A stretch of DNA of 64,000 nt from assembly GCF_933775445.1 (NCBI RefSeq), contig NC_065873.1:22568001-22632000 (forward strand), read 5' to 3'. Positions 45,088 to 56,109 of the stretch are shown in pieces (within the stretch, counting starts at the first letter, position 1; each line of letters begins with the position of its first letter). Below the pieces are notes generated by a model that worked only from the letters and a program-made list of their open reading frames with translations, had not been told where the DNA came from and did no database searches. A program made the translations under genes and the position numbers. Origin of the DNA: Argentina anserina (Eukaryota; Streptophyta; Magnoliopsida; Rosales; Rosaceae).

Positions 45088-48000
45088 GTGAGACTGAGTG
45101 AGTGGGTGAGTGAATGAATCTAGGTTGTAGGGCATGGAAACAATATGAAAAAGATGCTTGTTACCCAATAACTTGTATGCTCAAGTTGAATTTTTAGTCC
45201 AGACTCCAAGAGTGGAGTGAAGGTCCTGGTTGATGTGTGGGGATTCAAGGCAATCACTAATCCTCTCATTACAGCATTTGTTTTTTTTATTATCTGTGGG
45301 TATATTGATAACTCTACATAATTCATTACACCTCCTTTCAGACAAAATAGTTTATTTTTTATATCTTGTCGAACCAGCTCAGTGCATCAGAGTGTCGGAG
45401 TGGATCCCAAGTAAACAAGAGGTTTGGAGAGGCTTTCAAATCTCGCAAATTTCAAAGGTTAGCCTTATTTATCCTTCAAAAGTATTGGTTTAATTGTTGT
45501 TTTACTGCCATAAACTGGATGATTCTGTTTGGGTTCTTTATCTGACCAGGTCCACAATGATCTTTCTGTTTCTTCTGTTCAAACAAGTTTACATCTACAA
45601 CATTACCTGATCCTAGTGTTAACAATTCTTGTCAATTTTGAAAATTAAGACTCTGGATCCAATGGTCTCAAAACCTTAAAACTATTCCCCTGATGCCTGA
45701 TGCCTGATGTCTGATGTCTGATGTCTGATGGCTGATGTCTGATGTCTGATGGTTGGGTAAAAATGATTTTCCTGTCCTTGTTTGTGTGAATGGACTATTA
45801 AGATATGAGAATTTATGATTTAATCAACTTCAGCTCTGGATTATTGCTGATCAGTTCACGATAACTTAATGTGAAAATCGAGCATCTAACATAAGACAGT
45901 TGATATCACCTATAACTGAGGGTATTTACCATGAGTCTTAAAGTTAATAATGTGAGGTGTTTCATATTTCCAAAACTAGCTTCTTTTATTGTCTTTTCTC
46001 CAATGTTATATGCATATGTATATGATTTTTTTTAAGTTCAGAAAGCTGTTGCTTTTAAATCATGTTTTTTTTTTGTCATAGCTTTTAAATCATGTTGATA
46101 ACTGTTCATGATCATTATTTATGAACTTCAATCGGCAATGCATAGAGTAGTATATCCCCACCATGTTATTTATCAGCTGTTTATTTCTTTCAGGTCAGTG
46201 GCCAAGACCGTTGGCTCACAGAACAAGCTTATTATGAAGTCTCGCTTTCTTGGGGCTAATGGTATGACAGGGCAAGACTTGGATGATGATGATGTTGTTG
46301 AACTGATACCCATATCAGATGAAGAATGTCAGGATGCTACTGGAAGTTCTATAACATGTGCCTTCAAGGAAGAGTGTTCTAAAGATAAACTTGTTATACT
46401 TTTTGAGGATGTGGACATTACTTTTGAAGATCGTGGTTTTATTTCTGCAGTACAACAGATAGCTAAAACTGCGAATGGGCCCATAATATTGACTAGCAAT
46501 AGTAAGAGGTTTAATTGTTGTTAAAATTGATGTACTCCATGGACTTTTGGGTTTGAAGTGTGCAGGGACTTATTAGAATTGTGAAACTTTGTAGGTCCAA
46601 AACCTGAGCTGCCAGATAGTTTTGATAGATTACAAGTGCATTTCATGTTGCCATCATCAGCAGAGCTGTATTCCCATGCACGTATGGTATGTAATTCTGG
46701 CAAACAATTTTCTGGCTAAATTTGTCATGGTCTGCACTTCAAACTTTATGTTCTTAAGTTTGTTCTCTTATTATTTCTCAGGTTTGCGCTTCAGAGAAAA
46801 CCAGCATACAGCCAGACTTACTTGAGCGGTTTATTGAATGTTGTGGAGGAGATATTCGGAAAGTTATTATGCATCTTCAGTTCTGGTGCCAAGGTAGAAG
46901 TTTTAGGAAAGGTCAGTTGGAGACACATACATGTAGTTGTGGTTAGATCTATTTGAATAAGTCTATTAAGACTCAAATTTTGTGCACAGCCACTTGATTT
47001 TTAACCGTGTTAGATCCCCATGAACTTAACAAAATTTAGTTTCTATTTTGAATTGATTTACTTGAAAATTGATGTTGTGCCATCAATTGCTTTTTGGGAA
47101 CTTACTAAAATGTGTATAATTGCTTGCTTTGCTTAGAGCGTCTAGTTGAAGTATGTTGTCTTCGGGTGCTATCATCCTTTTCTACCACTTTTATAAGGAA
47201 GATCTTCAAACATCTCCTTTGTTATACGCTATAACAAACTTATTCATGTATCTGACAATGCAGATACAAAAATGATGCGAGAGACATATGACTTATTGCT
47301 ATTTGATGTTGACACTGGTCATCAGATGCTGCCAAAATTATTACCCTGGGATTTACCTTCTCAATTATCTGATTTAGTAGAGAAAGAGATAACCAAATCA
47401 TTATCCATGATGGAAGAAGATTCAATGGAGGTAGATGACAATACAGAAGTGCATTGTAGTTTGAACATGGCTTATAGTGAAATGGAAAATATAGAGGCCA
47501 AGAAGGTAGCGATGCTGAGCAGGAACGGGGATACTCCTGACTGCAGTGAGTTTATCACAACTGATACTGCTACCGACTTTTCTAATGATTCAGGTACTTC
47601 ATTTCCTTTCCCCCGGCGAAATGTTCGGAGGATGCATGGTGTTGTATTATCTTCTGATTCTGAAGATGACTCTATGAAGAATGGAAAAGCTACAGTTACA
47701 GATAGAGATTCTAACCATGAAGTTTCTGGAGTTGATTCATTATCAGAGATGCTACTTTTTCCCGGAGTGATGAATATAGATAGAGGACTTTATGACTGTT
47801 TAATAGCAGATGAATTTAACACAAGTGAAATGTGCAACGTCGCAGATATATCACGTGTGCCAGAATCGTCTTTTGTTCCAGAAACTCAAATGGATAGTGA
47901 AACAGATTTCTTGTCTCAAACAATGTCTTCTGGTCACTTTGTTAGCTCTATAAACAAAGTATTTTTGGGCGATGAATTACCTGTTGAAGACCGGTATGCA

Positions 48001-49582
48001 ACAGATTTGTTATCACAAACAGTGTCTTCTGGCCATTTTGCTAACACGATGAATGAAGTACATTTTGAAGTACTGCCAGTTGAAGACAAAAATCCTGCTC
48101 AATGTAAATCAGAATCTCAGATAAATTTTGACAAGATGGGAAATAATTGTGATGCGATTCCGGAATATTCACATCAGGAGTTGGAAGATTCTCAAAGTGA
48201 ACATGTGGAGACTGAAAAAGCTTATCAATTGATGGATGAGTGCAGCCGCGTGGATTTTAATAATCAGTTTCAGTTTATACAGGAGCAAAAAACCTTGGCA
48301 GTCAGTGATCTTGTACAAGATTCATGGAACAAACTTCGTGGACAGCGTAATGATCTAAGGCAGTATGTTGCATCAGAACAAAGGGCTTCTCAGATTGTTA
48401 CGCTTGCTTATAGAATGAGTGATATGATATCAGAAACTGACATCATGTTTTCTAAATGCAAACCACTCATGAATGTAAGTGTTTTTATTCTCGTGTTGGA
48501 TGTCACATGTCCTTTTGCATTATGTTTCCAATGCAATTATATATCTTTGCAGGATTTTGTGGAACCATCAAAGATCTCGGTGGAGTCAGATTCATTCAGC
48601 TGGTGTGATGAGCAGTTGCTATTGGCATCCACAATTGCCCATCATGGATTTTGCTTCTACGCAAAGGGCATTTCTTCAGTAGGATCAAACGTTGGTTGTA
48701 CGAGGGTGGATGTGGATATAGCCTCAGAGATGTTGGCTAACACAAATAATATGATGGCCTTAGGTCAGTTGGTTGGACAAGGTATGAGAACAATTAAGAT
48801 ATCGTATGCTGGAAGGAATACAGAGATTCATCAGCCAAAAGTAATAACAAGGTATTGAATCCTTTCTGGGAGAATACTATAAGAGAACCGAAATTCCAAT
48901 CGTAAATATGCTTCCTCTGTTTTTGTATTTCTATAAACACTAGTCAAGGGGGTTTCTATGGTTGCCTATCAATAATCTGAAATATATTTTTATTTTCAAA
49001 GTCTCAAACTTGTATTTGTTCACTTTTACATTGGTATTGCCCAAGTATAAGGGGCTTCTTTGTCACCATCAACTTTGAAATGAAGTCTGCTGTTATACTA
49101 TTTTTTGACATAACAAAGCATCTTTGCAATTTATTGTTTTACTCAATTTGTGGATATATTTTATTATTTGGCATTTCAAAATACCAATTTACTCCTTGTG
49201 TCTACAATGCAGTGAAATCAAGTCACGCGTGTTTGATGCGGTCCAGTCAATTGTTCCTTCCAAATTCAAGTCGACATTGAGAGGCAGTGCATACATCGAG
49301 TATCTTTCCTCACTTCGTCACATTTCAAGATCAGAAGCTTCTCGTTTGTCAAAGGGTGTCGAGAACACCACAAGAAGAAGAAGGTATTCAACTACCGCTG
49401 CTAAGTTTGTTTCTTGCAGTTATTTAATTACCTTGTACCGGTTATATAGCATGATTTTCTAATGCAGGAAAAGGGTTGCTCCACACTACCTGAGCAGTGG
49501 CGCAAGAATGTTGTCTCCTGAACAGTTATCATTGCTAGATCAGTATAACTTATGTGGGAAGACCACCACCTCTTCTATGTAA
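42478..49582 (+). CDS. ELG1: ATAD5/ELG1-type PCNA-unloading ATPase
   Basis: Large subunit of an alternative RFC complex that removes PCNA after replication. Sixteen exons: 42478-42711, 42789-42905, 43196-43369, 43501-43770, 43897-43982, 44173-44257, 44407-44598, 44914-44973, 45378-45457, 46194-46501, 46595-46686, 46782-46911, 47264-48474, 48553-48851, 49213-49383, 49468-49582. They give 1207 aa with all joints in frame. The N-terminus is basic, with 'RRLVQSTLFPVK' (residues 19-30), a motif that might contact PCNA. 'GRQIHPFF' (exon 3) is family-specific. Walker A GPIGSGKS is at 383-390 and the Walker B-like 'LVILFEDVD' at about 499-507, with E-D-V-D as in ATAD5 rather than DEAD/DEVD. A sensor-1-like 'PIILTSNS' follows. 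Exon 13 is long, Ser/Asp-rich and poorly conserved. The C-terminal exons 14-16 fit plant relatives such as At1g77620. No break was seen. Confidence 0.9.
45033..45084. repeat. (GA)n microsatellite in an ELG1 intron
   Basis: About 26 GA units in the intron between exons 8 and 9, followed by a degenerate GTGA tail. Confidence 0.95.
45691..45752. repeat. Heptamer minisatellite (TGATGTC)n in an ELG1 intron
   Basis: Nine near-perfect units of TGATGYC/TGATGGC in a row in the intron between exons 9 and 10. No gene function is apparent; it is likely length-variable. Confidence 0.9.
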
Positions 49583-52500
49583 CTCCATAGATTTCCTCAG
49601 ATAGAAAACTAACCTAATGATAGAGTAAATTCTGATCCTCAATAAGATAGTGTGGTTCAATAAGGCCGCTCTAGGAAAGATCCCGAAAGGAATCACTGTG
49701 AAGGCTTGAATCTCATTAACAGGAAAGGTGGCTACTGGTTCCTTCCCATTTACCTCATTGTAAAGCTTTGAGTGATTGTATTTCATCACTTTCTGGGCTC
49801 CTAGGTATCCTTTCTGATAATATGTTAAATAAGAATAGAAGAGTTTAAACAGGCGTCTAAATTTGGGCATTAGATCGCCTTAGGGGGAAAGCTTTGTTTT
49901 AACTTTTAACGGCAGTAAAATTGAGACTTGAGATTGCATTGGCAAGTTTCTCGGTACCTTTTTTTTTTTTGACAACGTTCTTGTACCTTTCTTAAGAGTT
50001 ACTAATTCTTTGCTTATCACAGTAACTGTTCTCAATTAGTGTCATTAGTTTAAGTGGCGCAAATTCTTTCACTGAAGCAATCCATTTGTTGGGAAAGAAC
50101 GCAGATTGAAGTGAGCTTAAACTGCCTTTGCTGTCAAAAAGGATGGATACATTTGAACTTTTGTAGTCACCACTAATCCCGATCCAAGGTCAAGTTTTGC
50201 AAGTGAAACTCAAACTCTATAAGAGAGAAAAACCAAACATAAATATGCACAGACAGAGATGCTTAAATTATCCGGGAAACGAAACCTCCCCATTGGGAAT
50301 GAGGTTACAAATCCCATATGTGTCGGAATGAGCCAAATGAGGCCGCAAACCAGAGAGAGAAGTTGTTCTAATTACTCAACAAGGACAGAGGAAATGATAG
50401 ATTAGTCTTCTTTGAGAGAACTGGTCCTCAAAACCAGCACTTGAAAGTTGGAGCAGCACCAAAACCTAAAGAAAAATTTGATAACAAACGAATGTTAGAT
50501 TCTTGGAGTAACCCCCAAAAGAAGTAAGCATAGAAAATAAGACTAAGAACATGCGTCACCGTCACACCGCAGAAGATTTACGTTATGTGCTTGGTATTTG
50601 TTTATACGATTTCACGAGTCGCAAGGAGGGCTGTTGCTGAATGCTAATTCGTCTTTATGCCTGAAGTTTGTGTAGGCTTTAGAGACGAGAGTGGAACAAG
50701 ATTCACTGTTTTTTCATTCTGGGCGTTCATGTTGACTCGTTTACAGTTTTACTTGCCTTAACCTTCTTTCACCTTACATATGCATGAAACTGGCTCAAGT
50801 TCCCATGACTTGTTTGTGCCTGGTGCATAAATTTGATAGCCAGTATAGTAGTGTAGTCACAGATTAGTTGTTCTGTGCTTGAAAGATAGACGTGTTATGT
50901 TTCATAAGATACGTCACTTTGGTGAACCACTTTCTAACAAGAACATTTTGGATAAGGTGGCAATTTGCACTCCAGTTTCCTTGAGTATTTGATTTTGGAG
51001 CATCTTCAATTTCCTCGCAAAAATTATACTATAATGAAGCCCCATTTATAAATCTAGTATCAATCCAAAAATGATCCATTAACGAGCGCATTTTCGAGTG
51101 ATTAAACTCCTCTATTTGTTTGGAGAACAATATATGCATAATGTTGTAACCAAAAAGAAAAAATATATGCATAATGTTGTGTGAAGCATTCAGAAGAGTT
51201 CAATAGTATGGATAGCACTATTTTTGTTCAATAAAATTGAAGCATAGGTCAGGAACCCGGGATGAGGATGGTAGCTTAGACAGAGACGAAAGAACAGTGA
51301 AACAGAGGAGGTGATCGGCGAATTGCCCGGGAGTAATTATTTGAAAGTACCTCACCTTCTGACTGTCCGGATCAAAACACACCAAATAGACCCAATTTAC
51401 GAGGGGGCTCCATCTTCCTTTTCCAGTTTTCCTCCTCACTTTTGGTTCTGAAACCAACCAGGTCCCCCATTTCTGACATTTCTTAAACCTCGCCTACTCA
51501 TTAATTATTCATTATAATGCAAACAAAATACAAAATCACTCTAAATTTGATGCTATTATAGGCTGTCTGCAGTCAGATCAACCATGCATGACGTGCAGAT
51601 TTATCTTTTCTTTTGCTGAATGATGATCACCACTGGTCACAGTGTAACGAGGGGACCCTTCGAACCAGAACCAGAAGCAAAACTCAGAACCAGAACAGAA
51701 GGACCCTATTTACTTTTTTGATGGTGAGCTTCGGACGTACAGTGATAATGGCTTTCCTCTGCTTGCCCCTCTGGTTTGGTTTAGCTAACAACCCTTTATT
51801 TCAGTTCATTATTTCATATATGGCCCTAGCTTCTTATATAGATCTGTCGGTCAGTCACAAACACAGGATTAATAACAAGTAAGACAGTATTATTGATCGA
51901 ATGGTCTGCACAAAGAAAGAGAGTTGTAGAGGGTGGAGTTGGCCCCTTCACACTACTCAGTTCTCAGTCTCACCAAAAATGCAGTTCAAGAACAACCGGA
52001 AATGAAGATTTTACGACTAGAGCTTCTCTCAAGGGATGAAGTTTGTTAACCACGAAAGATGAAGAAGCTCATGACTCCGGTTTCACTGCTTGCATATTAT
52101 TTGGTAGCTTAAACTGTACCAAAATTGTTCGACAAAGAATAAAGTTTTAACATTAATTAAGTTGATGTTTGTAAAAATCTCAAAATGTTTTACCCTTTCT
52201 TTAAGCCGAATCAACATATTTAGTTGCTATCTACCTATTACAGGGGCATAGGGTGATGATCTAAGATTCAATATAACATTGGAAGCAGGGCTTCAATTCA
52301 TAGCTAGATGCAATAATGCATTACCAAATTCGAATACATAGGTCAATTTCAGATACCGATCGAGTAACAAAATACAATTAATGTGATATTAACTGTTCAG
52401 CTGTAGACATTAATTTGATGGTTACACAGTGACAAAACTAATGCAACCCTAGCTATGTACCACCTTCCAGTCCAGCCCCAGTTGAATAGTTTATGCGTTT

Positions 52501-53968
52501 CAAGGAACTCGAAAATGAGATAGTGTGAGCCTTTGAGGAGATGAAAGTTGAAGTTAAATACAGGTCTGTTGAGCACATTAATGGGGGTGCTCATACAAGG
52601 ACAGAGAAAATTAAACCCAGCCGACCAGCTCCTTCAATGGAATCAGAAATATGAGGTTGAAAGTTGAAACAAGTTCTCTTGTGAAAATTGATTTTTTGTT
52701 CCCCTTTTTTGTGAATTGGCAGGTTTTCAAGACATAAATGAAATTAAGATGAGGACATCCAATGATTGATCTATTTCACCATAATTTCTTTTTAAGTTCT
52801 GACCAAAACTAAGGTATATAAGCTAGATCAATCAAATTATATCCAAGTTTTGGAAATTGTTGAACATGAACTACCAAGGAAATGTAGGTTTGAGTTCTTC
52901 ATCAAGTAGAACTAGTGGCATACAAAGACTCATTTGAAGTCTGTTCTTCATCAATCATTCAAGAGTTCTTTACAATTGAGGATTTGAAGAACCCTGGTTA
53001 AATACTATAAATTTGGTCAGTTATGCATCGGTATTGTTATATGGTAACAAGGTTCAAAAATCCACATATATTAATAATATTTTGGGTTCAGTTTTCTTCT
53101 CATATCTTAAATTATAATTTGAAATCCTCTAGGACCCAAAATTAACTCTAGTCTAGTCCAACTCCAACAAAATCAGAATTAAGTTTCCCGGCCAAAACAA
53201 ATGAAATATTTCAGTTTTATCTATCAGAAAATTTTATAATTGTCCTGAGCAGCAAACTGCCCCCATGTGACTCAGACTAATCTAACCAGTTCACCACCTT
53301 TAATAATCAACTTCCTTAATGAATTCAAGATCATAATCCCAGTGTCAAATGTCCCAAACCTTAATGCTCACCCTACTTCTACTAAAAAAACCTTAATGCT
53401 CACCCTGACTATCCCATACATGTTTCTTTCCCTCTCATTGTGCCACTAAGATTCATATTGTAGGCTCTACAATAAGCCCCTTGGCTGATGTTTACTTACT
53501 TTGTACCACTTCCATTTCACCATTTGGAACAGATTCCTGAAAGGCTTGAGAAAAACTGGGCAATGCATTGTTTTGGTGATGGTGTTCATCTAAAGGTGTT
53601 CATAAAAAAAAAGACCCAGGAAAGAAGAAGGCTCTGGATAATAGTATACACACCCTTGTGACATGAAATGCCAATATTATTCCCAGAATTGTGATTCCTA
53701 ATGTTTATCTTGTGATCAGATAAAATGTCACACGATTCATATATCACTGTCACACAAGGATCTCCTCACGCAAAATCCAGATAAGAGATCGGAAAATGAC
53801 CTGAACAAGAATCTGAAGTAGATATTATGTAAGAGAAACTGAGAAAGAGATAAACCCTATAGCAGTACACAGAGAATCCTTTCTTTCATCATCACGCATT
53901 AAACTAAGCCAACCACAGTGATTATTTCACCGCATCTACTCAGAGTAAAGTCACTGCCAAAAGTGATT
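49583..53968. other. Intergenic, no supported gene
   Basis: 4.4 kb with only short ORFs (for example 49550-49870 minus, 51218-51457 minus, 51613-51882 plus) that show no domains or splice logic. A duplicated phrase 'ccttaatgctcaccct' occurs at about 53359 and 53391. The last part is the USP promoter region. Confidence 0.5.
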
Positions 53969-53974
53969 CACGTG
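53969..53974. promoter_or_regulatory. G-box (CACGTG) upstream of the USP gene
   Basis: TTCACGTGACAC about 200 bases upstream of the USP start codon contains the palindromic CACGTG core recognised by bZIP and bHLH factors, including ABA-response factors. Position is suitable; function is inferred. Confidence 0.45.
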
Positions 53975-54169
53975 ACACTACTTTTACCTGCACAAAGATA
54001 AAATCTTGGCCTTGCATCATCAGTTAATCAGTATTTTAACCCCATCTCTCTCTCCCTTCTCTCCGCCCATTATAATAACCAAGTACATCTGCCTCTCTCT
54101 CACAGTAGAACTAGTACCAGCTAGTGGACTCAGTGCTTGAACTTGTAGAGCAGAAAAGGGTAGCATAAA

Positions 54170-55531
54170 ATGCCAGCTTCAAGTTCATTTCTGAGGCAGA
54201 TGAGTGTTAGGGAGGCTTGGAAATCAACTTCAAGCAGGTGGGGAGGTGGGAAAAGCAATCCTTGTGGTGGAAACAGTGGTGGTGCAACTCCACACTCTGA
54301 GGGAAGCTTCAAGAAACAAATGGAAGGATTTAGCAGCATGTATGGTGGTGGTGGTTATGGTTATGGTGAGAGTGTAACAGTGAGGAAGAGAGTAATGGTG
54401 GTGGTGGATGACTCTTCTCATTCCAAACATGCAATGATGTGGGCTCTCACTCATGTTGCCAACAAGGGTGATTTGCTCACTCTTCTTCACATCATGCCTT
54501 CTAGTTCTCACAGAGACTCTTCTGCTGGTTCTCCATACCTTGCAAACACTCTTGGCTCTCTTTGCAAGGCTTGCAAGCCTGAGGTTTGTTCATTTCCTGT
54601 ATTCAACAAGGCTCAATGGATTTTTATAAATTTTCTACTTTGTAATTTCTTCTGTTTATGTTTTTTACTTACCAAGAAAGATCTTTACTAAGGGTCTAAT
54701 GAGTCTCCTTCATTCTCTGATAGATCCTGTAAGTTTTTAAAGGGTTGAGTGTGCTAGTTCATCTTTGTTTGCTAGATCCCAACTGGAGCTTTGTTTCCCT
54801 TTTTACCTTTCAATGCTGTTTTTTCTTGGTCCAAGCTGTCTTGCAATCTTGAAATAGCTCCTTTATGCTCTTTTTTCCCTATTTACTTTGGATTTTTTAT
54901 CTTCAAGATTTTCTTTTACCATTTCCTATTGTTGTTTTCTCTTCTTTAGATGGAGAAGGGTAATGATTTGGATCAGAGACAACAGCTACGCTACCTTCTC
55001 AAACCTTTCCTTTTTCCAGTGAACTGACTTCTCATCAGATGCTTTGCCCTTTCCCAGAAAAGGAGAGGGGGACATGGGTTCTGTGGCTATGTTACATTTT
55101 TTTAATCTAATATCCAGTCATGTGCTTACATTATTAATATTATTATCTTTGGGGAATTTTCAGGTTGAAGTGGAAGCACTTGTGATCCAAGGACCTAGGC
55201 TAGCCACAGTGATGAGCCAGGTGAAGAAGCTAGAGGTCTCAGTCCTAGTTCTGGGTCAGAAGAAAGCCTCTCCCCTCATGAGCTGGTAATCACACCTAGC
55301 CAGTCATTTCCTGCAATACCCTTCTCATGAATCTGAAACACTCTGTTGGTTAATCTGGGATTCTTGTCATTTTATGCCAGCTTATATGGAACAAGCATAA
55401 CTGAGGAGTTTGTGGAACATTGCATCAACAATGCAGAGTGCTTGACAATTGGAGTGAGGAAGCAAAGCAAAGGTGTGGGTGGCTATCTCATCAACACTAG
55501 ATGGCAGAAGGATTTCTGGCTCTTGGCTTAG
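54170..55531 (+). CDS. Universal stress protein (USP)-domain protein
   Basis: Three exons: 54170-54583, 55164-55285, 55381-55531, giving 228 aa in frame with GT-AG introns. The N-terminal 65 residues are Ser/Gly-rich and probably disordered ('GGGKSNPCGGNSGG', 'MYGGGGYGYG'). The USP alpha/beta fold starts at 'RKRVMVVVDDSSHSKHAMMW', followed by 'ALTHVANKGDLLTLLHI', 'VEALVIQGP' and 'LEVSVLVLGQKK'. The ATP-binding loop G-x2-G-x9-G-S/T of bacterial USPs is not seen after 'VLGQ', so this is likely a non-ATP-binding type. The C-terminal 'VRKQSKGVGGYLINTRWQK' and the ending 'DFWLLA' mark the plant subgroup that, as I recall, includes At1g44760. The precise role is unknown; a stress link is by family only. 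Confidence 0.9.
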
Positions 55532-56109
55532 TTTGGTTCCCCCCAACAAGGATCTGGATCTCCTCACATGAGTCATATCTAATAAGTAATTAAGTATACA
55601 GTGATTAGCTTGTAATCTTTAGTCTAACTACTAACTAGAACTAGAATCACTAGGGGATCCTTCCTTTGTATTAATGAAATGACCAGAAATCTCTCTATGT
55701 TAAAATAATATTGCCCCAGTTGCATTATTGGATTTCCAGCCTTTTATGTTCCAACCTTCAATTAGATCCAGAAAATCCTATTAATGCATCACTGACGGTG
55801 TTATCAAAGCTTCTATTTCCAAAGGTCAACTTCACCATCAGAAACTTAAAGAGGCTCTGGTAGTTTAGTTTTATGAAGCTGCAGAATACTTTGTAAATGA
55901 CCCATGATGGTGAAATTGCAAGGTGCTTTTGGAACTGGCACACAAGAAGCTGAATGGTTACTCAATTACTCTAGTTTGGCATGGGAAAAATAACTTATAT
56001 TAAAAATTTGTAGTCTGAACCAAGATTACAAAGCAAGTGAATAGTAAGTTTTGTGTACTCATTTTCCTATAAATAATTTCCCGACTGTTAAGAGCCTCGT
56101 CGTCAACCA
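55532..56109. other. 3' intergenic space, convergent genes
   Basis: It holds the 3' UTRs of the USP gene and the UDP-galactose transporter. No additional gene was seen. Confidence 0.5.

Noticed and set aside
44875..45168. 97-aa Ser/Leu-repeat minus ORF
   Set aside because: Created by the intronic (GA)n tract.
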